Counted from the first letter of the stretch, positions 32,593 to 47,570 are shown. The stretch: DNA of 64,000 nt from Chytriomyces cf. hyalinus JEL632 (GCA_025435555.1 JAIWWG010000022.1:343133-407132); one strand, 5' to 3'. Translations and numbers: made by a program. The notes: generated by a model from the letters alone, not told the origin.

Positions 32593-33091
32593 TAAGCTAT
32601 GTACTGTATGTGTTTTCAGCCAAGGTGTTTAGATGTGTGTGCAGTACGACTGGTTTTCTATAGAGGATAGATCCGACACCCTTGATGGTGTGGTGAAGAC
32701 CTCAAGTGGTGTGTTAACAGAGTTCAACAGCCTGGCGGTGTTGCTAGAGGCTCGGGTAAGTGCTAGTGGTCAAAACAATGAAAGTCGGTGATGGGTATTG
32801 AACCGTGGTTCAATTGTGCCAACCGTTATGTCTTAACCACTGCGCTAGACAAGTAATGGAGTTGTTTGGGAATAACTTCACTAGCCTTGTGCAATCAGCA
32901 CGTGTGGGTTCTGCTTTTTGTTGCGCTTGCTGTAGAAGTGATGTCTACTGCTCTTCATGTACATAAAGTTCACTATCTTTATTGTATAGAGTACATAATG
33001 AGAACCAGTGGTCCACCTTGACCATGGTCCGCAACACCAAATTGGAATCCTGTGGATGCACCCAGTTTGTGGAAACGTGTCTAGATTTCTG
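32593..33091. other. Intergenic containing a tRNA-like sequence
   Basis: Apart from the SINE-like sequence at 32785-32862, I see only AT-rich unique sequence and no gene. Confidence 0.5.
32785..32862 (-). repeat. tRNA-derived SINE-like sequence
   Basis: On the minus strand a perfect RNA polymerase III A box (TAGCGCAGTGG) is followed about 40 nt later by a B-box-like GGTTCAATACC. The flanks cannot form a 7-bp acceptor stem, so it is not an intact tRNA gene. A tRNA pseudogene or SINE head fits. Confidence 0.5.
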
Positions 33092-34501
33092 TTACAACGC
33101 AGATACTTCAGGCATTTGTTGCATCCGGCGCATATGGTTGGACAACATGAGCAATTTAGACATGTCGCTTGGTATCCAGTTCAATGTAAAGCCATCTGAA
33201 TGGATCACCGGTTGGCCGGAGAAGGACCCATTCTGGTTCGGATACATGCCCCAGAACACAGTTCCATGGATGTTTGAATTGCCTTCAACAATCTTGAAAA
33301 AAGGATCCGCCAAGTCTGGAGCATATTCTCCAATGACATAAGGTCTGGCAACTCGAGCAGAATTGTCGGCTCCGGACAGAATTCTGTTTGTGTCGACCCA
33401 ATAGAAATGGGCGCCATAGACATCGACTGTTGCCGAGGCTTCAAAGTCTCGCGAAGTGTCACTGCCAAGACATTCGTCACTTCCATTGAGCACCAGATGG
33501 TTTCGATCAATAGTTTTGATATATGCCGACACATCCGTAATCCATTCTCGCGTGGGTACGGCAATACTTCCTGCATCCGGTCTGTAATTTCCCAATTCAT
33601 TGCCAAGTTCAATACACATCAAGCTGGGATCATCCTTGATAGCAATCCCAGTGATGGAATTGACATGGTTCAGCCACTCGGAAACATAACTTTTAAATGC
33701 AGCTCGGGCCTCCTGGTTTGTGAAGAAGTTGGATTTGTCGACACCTGGTGGACAAAAATCACCATAGCTGCCGTGAAAATAAGAATACGCGTCGAGAAGC
33801 GGACAAATAAGTTTGATTCCATAGGTGCGCGCCTCGGCAAATGCAAAGTCAATAGCGGGCCACGCGTGGACATTCAATGGACGGTTGTCATTTGGGCGTA
33901 GTGAATTTGGAGATCCACAAGAAACGCCGAGAGTGTGACTCCGAATCACTGTGGCGGCCATCTTTTGTGCAATCTGAAACATTTGTGTTACCTGAGAGCG
34001 ATCTGGATACGTGTATTCTTCCGTCAATCCTAGCCAGTACGCGTTGAAACCAACGGGCACAAATTTAGCGTCATTGATTGCAAACTGATTTTTGCCGCTA
34101 TCAAATCGGACAAATCCAGAAAGTGCAGGTTTTGGACTGGGAGACGGAATCGGAGTTGGTGGTGGTGTGACAACAGGCGCCGGTGAATTTATTCTAGACT
34201 TGACCAAAAAGGTGGTAAATTTTGAATTCAACGCGTTGTCAGTCGGGTCCGATAGTCGAAACCCTGACTTTGTAAAGGCCGTTTGGGTCTCCCAGTTATA
34301 AACGATGGCGACAATTTTTGGATCCTGAATTGCTTTCTCCAGTTAAGTGCCGATGCCTCCGGGTCCGGCAACCATGACCGAGTAGCCAAACTTGCGTGAT
34401 TCGCCCATGACGACACCATTAATTTTGAAAAACTTTGCATTTGGGTCCTGCTCGAATATTCGCCCACGGAGAAGTTGCCCAGTTGTGACGCTGTTTGACA
34501 T
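33092..34501 (-). pseudogene. GH5 endo-mannanase-like enzyme with an in-frame stop
   Basis: The catalytic part (ATG at 34231 onward) is a glycoside hydrolase family 5 barrel similar to beta-mannanases. It has SHTLGVSCG, a CIELGNELGN segment with the acid/base Glu, HFYWVD, and VIGEYAPD with the nucleophile Glu. A Pro/Ser/Thr linker precedes it. Upstream, the same frame runs back to an ATG at 34501 through an accessory domain (GRIFEQDPNAKFFKINGVV, VAIVYNWETQTAFTKSGF). This stretch is interrupted by one TAA at 34345-34343. Either the stop is a null mutation or translation uses the internal ATG, losing the accessory domain. No signal peptide is evident at either start. The expected role is hydrolysis of mannan outside the cell. 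Confidence 0.75.
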
Positions 34502-34555
34502 GTTTGCTTTGGGATCATAAAATAAATTTATATCTACAAACTTCTTTTCTTTTCT

Positions 34556-35032
34556 TCACATGTTGTTGGAACCGTCAAACCAGAATTCGTTGCCAAGAAT
34601 GGAAAGTGTGGCAGTGTGCGCGTGCTTCGGAAAAACAGCAGCAGAGGCGGCCACCTGAATACTCATGTCCATGCAAGGAGTGCGGGCCGCCAAACTCCAT
34701 TCAGTGAGTGGCGGAACACTCGGCGATTTGCACTGGTCCACTTCATTTGTCTTGAATGAATGAACAATTGGTTGGCTTCGATTGAATCCGACAAATATCC
34801 AACGAGCCAAGTTATTATGCAGGCTTTGACACCTGGCTGGAGAGGCAAAGTCGAGCGGAATCCCGTAATCCAGAATTGGTTTTGACTCTGATCCTTGGGA
34901 AGAGGTAGCAAAGTGGATTTTGGAGCTGTAACGACGATCCAATTGAGGTCCTTTGAAATGGATGGAAAGCGACTGCCTGCATCGTCCTTGCCCCTTATTG
35001 CGCAAAGCCAACCCGGATATGCTCCACGGCAA
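34556..35032 (-). CDS. Hypothetical protein, 158 residues
   Basis: A single frame ends SILGNEFWFDGSNNM and has several Cys residues (SPARCQSLHNN, EVDQCKSPS, ARTPCMDMS). This is compatible with a secreted or surface protein. No signal peptide is seen; an upstream exon is possible. It lies directly upstream of the GH5 gene on the same strand. I recognise no family. Confidence 0.35.
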   Translation of the reverse strand: MPWSISGLALRNKGQGRCRQSLSIHFKGPQLDRRYSSKIHFATSSQGSESKPILDYGIPLDFASPARCQSLHNNLARWIFVGFNRSQPIVHSFKTNEVDQCKSPSVPPLTEWSLAARTPCMDMSIQVAASAAVFPKHAHTATLSILGNEFWFDGSNNM

Positions 35033-35144
35033 TGCATGTGGACTTTGGGTTGGATTCGCTCAGAGTATTTGAGGCTGCAGCGACGTGATGGATTATGATT
35101 ATGATTATGGTTGTCATCTTCTTGGGAAGAAAATCTTCTTCACA

Positions 35145-36698
35145 ATGAATGTCACCGCGCAGGATATGCTCGCTGGGACAACTCTAATTCAAGTCTGGCG
35201 GTTGGAAAACGCTTTTATATCCTGCAGCATCTCCTTCTTGGGCACTCTGTCTGCCGTTCTCTTCTACGAACTACGGGGGAGGTGGCACTTACGACATATC
35301 TTCAATTTCGGCTGACCAACGCGCACTCTGATTCTTAGATCCGACCCACCAATCTCCCCAATGTATTCGCTCTTCCTGCTCATCAGCTCGGCACTTTCGA
35401 TTTCATTCCGCGCCATATTTATGATGTACTTTGTAGGGATGACTGCTGTTACCTTGTACCTTCCCACTGGAGAAATCGTTCCCATGTACCTTGATCCACC
35501 ACGGGCATTCATCAGTGCCATTTCATGCTCCCTTGCTGTCGTATGGGCGTTTCATTTTGCGTCTCAGGACGAACCCTGGAATGGGATCATTGAAGAACGG
35601 CTGAAATTGGCTGAAAAGATTTACGCCAAGTTCGAGGCTGAGAAGATGAAACTGGAGCAGAAACGCAAGACGACGAAAAGAAATACGAACGCCAAGAAAA
35701 ATGTGGGTGTCGAGGTGCGCTCGAGTTCACAGAGCGTTATCAATGATTCAATGCTTTATGAACATCGATTTACTGCCCGTCAAGCAATCTCGACAGCAGG
35801 CCCTCAGGGCCGTGGAATTAATTTACGGAATCATAGTAACGCCACAAGGACCTCCGTCGGCGAAACGCATGTTTGGATGGATCCAGAAGCTACCGTTGTT
35901 GTTGTCAAGCCAGGGATGAGACGCACCAAATTGCACGACGAAATCATGATTCTATTTGATCGTCCGTGGCGAATCATCATCTCGGGTATGATTGTCGCCT
36001 TCGCTGTCCTGGCCATGCACTATCTCGGGATTCATTGCATCTACATGCAAGTGGACTACAAATTCGACATGAATATCGTGCTGCTGAGTGTGCTGATTGC
36101 ACTTGTTGCAGCGACTGCGGCCATGTTCATCCTGTTCAGGGTGATCCCTTATTATCCGAACGATAACGTAAAAGTGATTGGGTATCTTATTATCGCATTT
36201 GCTGTCAACGGTATGCACTACGCCGGCATGGCTGGCTTGCAGTGCACATATGCTCCCGATGTTTCCTTCAGCAGAGATGGACGGCTTGATGGATTGACTT
36301 TTCTGAGGAGTATCGTATGCGTGGAGGTGAGTCCTGAACCAGTGCACAACTCCCAGTTTTTGTTTCACCGACGTATGGTCCCTTCAAATGGCAGATTGCA
36401 TTGAAGATTGTTTCCGAAACATTAATCCGCCGCGATATGTCCAATGTGATTCTCGTTTTGAAAGGGCGGCTGATGGCGATAAACGGTAGTGGTGAGTAAG
36501 AGAGTGATTACGTAATCGCTATATCTGCTGACGAGGATGGATTTGATGCGGATGTTGCCAGAGTTTGAACACACGAGACAGCGCATGGATACCATCCACC
36601 ATCAACGGATGGAGAAGGTGCGCAAGGAGGAGCAACCAACCTTACATTCAACACAAAATAATGGAACACCGAAGAAAACCAACATCATCTCAAAATAA
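35145..36698 (+). CDS. MHYT-domain integral membrane sensor-like protein
   Basis: Four exons, 35145-35281, 35339-36326, 36395-36491 and 36562-36698, give 452 residues. Introns are 57, 68 and 70 nt. The membrane part carries MHYT-type repeats: a degenerate first copy (FMMYFVGM), then AMHYLGI and GMHYAGM, each inside a hydrophobic helix. A basic cytoplasmic loop of about 110 residues (EAEKMKLEQKRKTTKR) separates the first and later repeats. The C-terminal tail is charged. MHYT domains are proposed to sense gases through bound copper in bacteria. That function is not established for fungal members. No output domain such as GGDEF or EAL is fused here. Confidence 0.75.
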
Positions 36699-36868
36699 AT
36701 GGAAAAACTACTAGAAACAACGTTCGCCCGTTATTTTCCAGCTGGTAAATCGCGCCACCCTGCGCTTAGTGGTATGTTCCGGAACCACCGTTTATTGGTG
36801 AAGTGTGAAATAATGATGATGATGATTCAAGGAATCCCAAGCTGTCTCATTTTACATTCTTTGACAAA

Positions 36869-40753
<3,885 letters not shown>

Positions 40754-40824
40754 AGGGCTTGGATTGGGATCGAATAATAAAGAATGTTTGATTCGTGCAG
40801 AAAATCAACCATCGTCCAAAATGA

Positions 40825-41622
40825 AACGGGCGGCCAACTCTTGTCCAGAAAAGACCCAACAATCGAGCGGTAATCAGCAAGCTGAAGACAAATTCCAGCT
40901 CCGTCACCGTCTCTCCCATCCTGATACTAAGTTGGAACCCTGCCGTTTTTCGACACTCGACCACACACGCAGACGGCAAACCACTTTCAAATCGGGTATC
41001 CATCAATACACTCAAGGTCATACGACATGCCGTGTCTCAAAAAGCGCTCATTTTGTCCCTCGTGAACGATAAAAAGTTGATTGTCTCACCAACCAGTCCA
41101 ACATACCCGCAAGAATCCATAATCCGGGATTCCTTCACCGGAATTATATCCCTCTTTTCACAATTGAACGTGTCTCCGCACCGCCTCATTTACATTGCCG
41201 CGGGATTCATGTTCCAACCCCAAAGCGCACTGCCGTATGGCGGTTCGAAAAGAAACCCGGGTTATCTCGAATACACTGGCCGCGATGTGGATTCGCTACT
41301 CTGGTTCTTGGTTTCGGCGGCCTTCAAATGGTATTGGAGATATCGCGGCAGGGAGGGGATTGATTTTTTAACCCATTCGATGAATCACACCCTTCTGCTG
41401 CATGGAAATGGGGAGAAAGATTTCCTGGATGAAATGGTAATGAAGGGGATGATGAAGGCTGGGCATCTTGAGCGGAGCAAATCAACGGTGATTCCGGAGA
41501 ATTTGCGTTTTGTTCGAGAGAAAATGGATGGCAACGAATTCGTCAGCACGAACGGCGTCCAATTTACCCCCGGTCGAAGAAAAATCCTGTTGGATCGAGG
41601 TTGCGGGGAACCTGATGACTAA
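40825..41622 (+). CDS. Unknown-family protein, copy 1 (start not found)
   Basis: The frame is open from 40825 to a stop at 41622 but contains no usable ATG near its beginning, so a 5' exon is missing from my model. The conserved core is shared with the minus-strand gene at 59012-59740: RLIYIAAGFMFQP, LPYGGSKRNPGY, FKWYWRYRGREGIDFLTHS, and MKGMMKAGHLE. Core identity is roughly half. I recognise no domain. Sharing this gene type between the ordinary region and the viral-like region is notable. Confidence 0.55.
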   Translation, partial: NGRPTLVQKRPNNRAVISKLKTNSSSVTVSPILILSWNPAVFRHSTTHADGKPLSNRVSINTLKVIRHAVSQKALILSLVNDKKLIVSPTSPTYPQESIIRDSFTGIISLFSQLNVSPHRLIYIAAGFMFQPQSALPYGGSKRNPGYLEYTGRDVDSLLWFLVSAAFKWYWRYRGREGIDFLTHSMNHTLLLHGNGEKDFLDEMVMKGMMKAGHLERSKSTVIPENLRFVREKMDGNEFVSTNGVQFTPGRRKILLDRGCGEPDD

Positions 41623-41885
41623 AGACTTATTCTGTCACCTTTTGTATGAAACAAAGAGAGATCTATTCTGTTCGCATCATACAATATCACACACGCTGGA
41701 ATCTGGCGAGCATAAGCAAATAATTTTAACTTTTGGACTTACTGCACGCTCTTTCTCCATTCGACGGATGTCATTCCAGCCGGTGTGGCAGTGAAGAAAG
41801 AGTGGGTGTGCAAGCATGGGCTGGGTGAGAACAGACAAATCATTCAATTCAAAGGGTGTGTCCAAGAAACGGTTGACGCGATACT

Positions 41886-42866
41886 TTATTTCTCGCCTTC
41901 TATATTGTTTGACAGCAAATTGAAAAGCGTGGCCTTTGAGGTCTCAATTCCAACGTTTGACGAAGCTGATACACTGTGCCTTTCTTGAATTCGTTTCATC
42001 TCAACCAATCCCAAGACAATGTCCAAGTTCTGCAATAGCACCTTCCGCTTGTTGATTTTATCCCGATGTACCGCCAATTTGAGCGCTCCCAACACTCCCG
42101 TCGCGATGCTCAAAGTCGAAAACATGCACACTTCCAACACGTCGTTGTAAGAAGAAAGTAGCAGTACAGAACACTCCAACCCAACTGCAGCACAGACAAG
42201 TGAGCTAGCGACAACGCCATGGTTTGCAATGATTTTCGTGATGGGATCATTTAAAATATTCACAGTTGAGGCGCTCAGATCAATCGCTGCTGTCAACCGT
42301 AAATAGAGAATGAATCCCGCCAGAAAAGTGATATCCATGAGTAAGGTTACCAAAAGTGTTGCCACTTCACACCACCCAGCCACTGCAGAGAGTATGTTCA
42401 AAGAACTGGAGTCCAATGGAAGCAACGTAGCAAGCTGCAAAACCATCACCGCAGCGACGACGCATCCGAGATATTTGGCAGACATATGAACGAACAGCGT
42501 CAAGATTTCGGGAAACACTTGATCAAATAATTCTTTGCCACGGTGATAGCTGAAGTGGATGAAACCCAATTGAAACGCGACAAAAAACGCAGCGCGAACT
42601 ATATCCGCCACTTTATGTAACTTGATTGTTTCAGCCGACGGGACAAATAGAATGGATCCGCAGAGGTATATTATCAATAGCGATGTTGTGCTCAGAGCCA
42701 GGGAAGAGTTGAAAGGAGTGAAGGCCGTCTTGAGAGTGACTTTCGGAAGGTCCATATCCACATTTTGGCGGCGCAGAATAAATACGATGAGGCAGAGAAG
42801 CTGTACGAACGAGACACCGGCCATGACGAGGCAGAAAGTGCTGAGCAGGCCTGGTCCTTCAGGCAT
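41886..42866 (-). CDS. Putative multi-pass (7TM-like) membrane protein
   Basis: An intron-free 326-residue frame has about seven hydrophobic helices, for example FCLVMAGVSFVQLLCLIVFIL, ALSTTSLLIIYLCGSILFV and VATLLVTLLMDITFLAGFILYL. A charged loop (HFSYHRGKELFDQVFP) and a polar C-terminal tail of about 45 residues follow. The topology resembles a seven-helix receptor, but no family signature is visible. A truncated paralogue lies at 47571-47940 on the other strand. The cyclic-nucleotide-gated channel gene lies between them. Confidence 0.7.
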   Translation of the reverse strand: MPEGPGLLSTFCLVMAGVSFVQLLCLIVFILRRQNVDMDLPKVTLKTAFTPFNSSLALSTTSLLIIYLCGSILFVPSAETIKLHKVADIVRAAFFVAFQLGFIHFSYHRGKELFDQVFPEILTLFVHMSAKYLGCVVAAVMVLQLATLLPLDSSSLNILSAVAGWCEVATLLVTLLMDITFLAGFILYLRLTAAIDLSASTVNILNDPITKIIANHGVVASSLVCAAVGLECSVLLLSSYNDVLEVCMFSTLSIATGVLGALKLAVHRDKINKRKVLLQNLDIVLGLVEMKRIQERHSVSASSNVGIETSKATLFNLLSNNIEGEK

Positions 42867-43035
42867 GATCGATAGGGGATTTACAAACTTTTTTGGCTTG
42901 AATGATATAGTTTATCTTGATTGGTGTTGGTTGGTCTGTTTAAAGCGGTTGCAAAAAAGTTAAAGTTAATATATTCAACAGGCCACAAGAAATGCCACAC
43001 TCCCACCTAAGCAGTCTCGCTCTTGCGGACCACTT
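42867..43035. other. Short intergenic segment
   Basis: AT-rich promoter-like sequence upstream of the 7TM-like gene; nothing else seen. Confidence 0.4.
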
Positions 43036-43215
43036 CTACGACATCCCGCCGCACGAGGCCAAGATAGCGCGCCATGGGATGATCCTGGCAACTGATTGCA
43101 CGCATGGATTAACGGTCTTCCAATCTTTCAGTTTCTTCGGAGCTTCGGAACCATCCCTTCTTTCCTCTTCAACGGCGGCTTCGGCTGCGGCCGCGCCACG
43201 TTGGGCGTCATCCAT
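43036..43215 (-). CDS. Small basic protein, 59 residues
   Basis: The ATG at 43215 opens a short frame with an Ala/Glu-rich start and a basic, Trp-containing end (KKLKDWKTVNPC, RIIPWRAILASCGG). The opposite strand is also open here, so the call is weak. No family recognised. Confidence 0.25.
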   Translation of the reverse strand: MDDAQRGAAAAEAAVEEERRDGSEAPKKLKDWKTVNPCVQSVARIIPWRAILASCGGMS

Positions 43216-43461
43216 TTTAGGAGTATGAAACAATGATACATTATTTACAAAGATCCGTCTGTTGGAAGGAGACTTCGGGCAGTAATGGGAAGTCAGGAGG
43301 AACGCTAGAGCTGGGAACAGCGAAGTGCACAATGAATGATTTTGAGATGAAAAAGTTGTTCTTTATTCTCCGATCTTTCTTGCAGTTGAGATCACGTGCT
43401 GGAATCGCCTCTCAACACCGTCATCTATTCCCCAGACTCCACCCACAATATCTTTGAAGTT

Positions 43462-43963
43462 CTAATTGACCAAGGCTGCAATTGCAAAAGCAAGCACCAT
43501 TGCAAAACCCACGTTTACGGTAGCAGCAGCAGCACCACTCTTGACGTTGGCCTGAGCGTCAGTCCGAGTGCCAACCTGTGCGCTTGTCTGAGCATCTCCG
43601 CAGCCCAACTTGAAGTCTGACAGAATCTGCTGTAACAGTGCCCAACTCCGCCGCCGGAACTGAGCTTTCGCACTTTGCAAATGCCGCCTCGGCGACGCTG
43701 TAGTTGTCGCACATGCATTTGGCCGCAGCGGGTTTGTCCGGGATCGAGACGCCCCTTGAAGTGTACGCCACTCCACAACTGGCCCAGATGGCGAGTACTT
43801 TGTCTCCAGCTGCTTCGCATTCCTTCGCCGGCGTAAGTCCGCCTGGAGCGGCTGCTGTGCTCGCGGGTATTTGGGTTCCGCTGGCGGCGTTGCCGATACT
43901 GCCAGCGGGAATGGACTGTGCATGTGCGAGGGAGAGTAGCGATGCTGTGAGGATGTGACGCAT
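43462..43963 (-). CDS. Small secreted Cys-rich protein, possibly GPI-anchored
   Basis: The ATG at 43963 begins a clear signal peptide (MRHILTASLLSLAHAQS). I read exons 43963-43661 and 43629-43462, joined across a 31-nt intron (GTTCCG..TTACAG), for 156 residues. The join brings the Cys residues (ECEAAG, WASCGV, KCMCDN, AKCESS, LGCGDA) into one frame. It ends with a hydrophobic tail (VGFAMVLAFAIAALVN), typical of a GPI signal. Without the join, the first frame stops 10 residues after the last Cys and the tail is lost. The intron is very short, so a frameshift is the alternative. Family unknown; expected at the cell surface. Confidence 0.5.
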
Positions 43964-44106
43964 AGGATCTCGATTGATTGATTGGCAAATTTGAACAATG
44001 GAGACGGAGGAGTCGACTCCTTCGAAATGAACACGTGTTGGCCATCTCTGTGAGTACGCACCTGCGAGCAGATCCATCACTGCGGACGGAGAATCGACAG
44101 GAATGG

Positions 44107-44313
44107 TAACGCGCTGGCATTATCGGATGCCGAGATTCTCACACATCTAGGTCGTTTCGTGATGGAGCTTCTTGCCGCGAATCGCGAGGCGGAAAAAGTG
44201 GTTGAAAGAGTTTTTCAGGTTTTGAAGCGTGTAAATATGAATGTTGATGTTTATTTTGTATCGGAAGATGGAAATCTGGATATGAAGTTGGCTAAAAAAT
44301 TGCGATTTTGTTA
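44107..44313 (+). CDS. Possible terminal exon of an unidentified gene
   Basis: One frame gives a helical, charged, protein-like run (ALSDAEILTHLGRF, ANREAEKVVERVFQVLKR) ending in TAA at 44313. A splice acceptor-like CGAGCAG lies just upstream. I found no matching upstream exon. The 3' end overlaps that of the channel gene by about 20 nt. Confidence 0.25.
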
Positions 44314-47300
44314 AGTTCTTCCAACTTCACGACCTTCTCCCTCTCCTCTGCAAGCATATCCATGCGGCTCTTCATGTCAGTAAAGTCATCGAGAATGTTG
44401 TGGAAATCTATGTAAGTGAGCCGATACATCAAGCTTGGTAAAACCGCCTTCACGGTTGCCGTTCGGAGTGTTTTCGTTATGAGTCCAACCTCTGTTACAG
44501 ACGAATGAGTGCGCATACATTTATCGTGCCGTCCAAGTACCTCCAAAGTATGCACCAGCCCCTAAGGTTACAGCGAGCCTCTCATTCACGCAGCACTTCA
44601 GCTTTCCCATGAAAAATAAGATACATGTCGGATCCAGAGTCTCCTTGTTTCGTGACGTAATCACCTGCGATGTAGCTTATGGAACGCAGCGCAGCTGCTA
44701 TCCTGCCCATAAACAACTCGTCTCGCCCATCGCCTGTCGTTCTCTTCAGAAACGGTACGTTCATGATCAGCCCGCGCGTATTTTGCAGCAGGATTTCCTA
44801 TTTTTCTGGTTTAGTCAACCCTGTGAATGATAAAATGAGGCTCACGCACCGCTTTCAACGAGTCATTCAAATCAGACAACAGCGAATCTTCTTCAAAATA
44901 TTTGCCTCGGTATCGTGTTTCATAATACGTAAGGAGTCGCACTTCTGTCTCTTTGCTCAAGTCCTTGCTGCGAATATAATCCCGCAGTTCTCCAACCTTT
45001 TGATCAAACAAGCGACCCGAAGGATTCATGGCCATAACGGTTGATGAGATTGCGCCAAGGAATATTGCGTACTAAAAGGCAAAAGCGATCAGATCTAATT
45101 TGCACATAAAACTCAAAGGAAAGCAAAGAATTGGTGTCACACCACAACAGCAGCCAGTACGATATAAATCAATGACGCAATTTGTTCAGCTGCCGACCAT
45201 GGGCTGCAAGTTTCACGGCATTCGATAAATTTCATGTTCAGGAAATCAAATAAAAGCTCACTTGAATGAAGTTGGGAACATGTTTCCAACAGCCTTTCAA
45301 AGCAGAAAATTAGTTCATCGGTCCCTTTTTTGCAAGCAATGCAAGCAAAAGAGTTGAAGAACCTTGTAGTATGTCCAAATATACGTCTCGAAAAGGGTTG
45401 CGGAATCCACTAATGGCCACATTACACTCCACCCAGCGAATCCCGACATGCGACCCATCAAGAAAATTGTGCAGGAATTGCAATGAATAAACCAGAAGAT
45501 TCCACCGATAAGCGGAAGGGTTCTTGAAATGGAAGTTTCAGCAGCTTCGTCCAAACGCCATGCCGCATGGATCATTGTTGGACATTGATAAAAGTTATGC
45601 CACAGCTTAAAGCACCGAATGAGCGAAATTAGGAGAACGAATTCACAGTGCAGCCTGACTTTTGAAAAAGAGGGTAAAAGGTATCTAAACAAAGTCTCTA
45701 TTTTCAAAGGCCGTCACTTGGGTAAAATAATGCGTAAAACTAACCACAGCTAGCAAATTGATGAGAAATTTACTTTTCATCCAGTGGCCCATCCATACAG
45801 GCAGTGTGGGTCGCGCTTTTTCATATTCTCTGATATCGAAGCTGTAGTCTCCGCTTACCAGTTGTGGTGTTATGAGCGACACCACTGAATCGCACAAAAA
45901 AAGTATTGAAATCGATATTGCCAACAAGTTGACGTCGCAAATATTGTAGATGGGGTTGTAGGCAGCAATGAATGGAATGAGCCAGAGAAGGACAAACATG
46001 ATCACTATAATCGGTTTGAAGGTCATAAGGTAATTTTAAGCATAACAGGAAATATTCTTACATCCCAATGCCAGGTCCCATATGTTTGAAAAGAGGGAGC
46101 GGGGATGAATGCCGTTCAAATGAAATGCCGGGTTAATTGTTCCAAATGCCGCAAGCGAGGCAATTGTGACACGTCTTCCTTTGTAATCATACGCTGGAAA
46201 TAGTAGAAAGTATTCGAGAAAGTTCGGAGGCTGCATGTTCGGATCGTCCACCTTATTTGATTGACGTACGGATTGAATATCGGGAGTGGCCAGCGACAGT
46301 TGAGTTTCTTTTTTCTCAGTTTCGACGGAACCCCTTTTTGGTAAAGGCAACGACGGCACTTCGCACGATACACTGGGGGTTCTTCTTCTGGAAATGGAAG
46401 GACGGAAAGATGATTGGCGCTGAACTTCAGATTGGTGAGCTTGCAACTGAGAGAGGATATTCTGCAGAATCCTCCGATGCATTTGCGTCCATTGACGACG
46501 AAGCTGAATGCAGAAATCTTTGCACCTTAAAGTTATTGAAATCAATGGCAATAAATATGAAGGAAGACTACGATCTTCTTGTTCGGCATGTGACGGATCG
46601 TTTAAAGCCTTGCAAGGTTCTTGCCCAAAGGTTCTTCGTGTCAATTTTGCAGAAACGTTTAGCTCCGGTAGGCAATTGGGCGAGGTCGGTGGTTCAACCG
46701 AAGAACAAGAGCTGGTTTGTGAATTCCCTTCAGTCACGATAGAAAGTTGAGGTTTCAATGCGCACAACACATTTGGAACGAGGTGTTTTGGCGATTCATC
46801 GACTTGGAGTCTCTGATTAGGCTGTACCAACAATAAGCTTGTAGTATCCACTTTTTCTGGTTGTTTTGTGAGGGCTCTTTCTGGTCCGCGAGTCCCAGAT
46901 GCCACGTTGTCCCTCTGAGGCGCACCAAAGGTGTTTCGATCGAAAACTTTCTGAGTCGATGTCAATGAACGTTTCAAAGGCTCCCACATTTTCCTTGGCA
47001 GTGAGGTGCCTGCTTCTCCTCCCTCGTTAAGATTGGCTGCAGTGAGACGCCCGAAGGCTGCGGGCGTTTGGCCGTTTCTCACCCTCCGAAAATAAAGCTG
47101 GCTGTAGAGGCTGGCTGTGAATCAGTATTTGACGTGTAGTCTCCTTCGGTGATTCTAAGCCCAAAGTCAAGGTAGTTGATCTGCTCATCCGAAGGCTGCA
47201 CTGTGGCCGACCGTCTGACGGCGGTTTCAAACATGGACAGAATCTGATTGGACTTTTCGATCATTTCGCTTCGAAGGCGGCGATAGTCGTTCGCGAATTG

Positions 47301-47477
47301 GTGCAGCTCCTCGTTGTTCATCTCAGAGTTTTTATTTGCTTGCATGGACCGAATTTGACAAATATTCTGACACATCACCTGGGCAAGGCCCAAGCGGCAC
47401 CACATCGAGCTCACCCGCGCTGTGTCAGTGGAACATACGCAAACGGGTTTCAGAAGATTGTTACTTGCTCGGTTCAT
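44292..47477 (-). CDS. Cyclic-nucleotide-gated/HCN-type cation channel
   Basis: Exons on the minus strand: 47477-about 47082 (join unresolved), then to 46062, 46004-45745, 45695-45363, 45293-45262, 45203-45143, 45071-44850 and 44797-44292. The long N-terminus is Ser/Gln-rich and cytoplasmic. A membrane helix block begins IMFVLLWLIPFIAAYNPIY. An S4-like LISLIRCFKLWHNF is followed by the S5 region, pore and S6 (YIVLAAVVYAIFLGAISSTV). The C-linker has RSKDLSKETEVRLLTYYE. The cyclic-nucleotide-binding domain has GDYVTKQGDSGSDMYLIFHG and TLRTATVKAVLPS. The pore reads YYKAVGNMFPTSF with no GYG. Within the binding domain the register changes twice, near 44583 and near 44545, suggesting frameshifts. 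If real, these remove the cNMP pocket. Confidence 0.75.
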
Positions 47478-47570
47478 TGCGCTATGTCTGCGTAAATTAT
47501 GTTCTCCTTGACGGCAAACTTACGTAAGCCAAGCGAATTGGGCAAATCCTCTGCGAAAAATAGCGCACTG

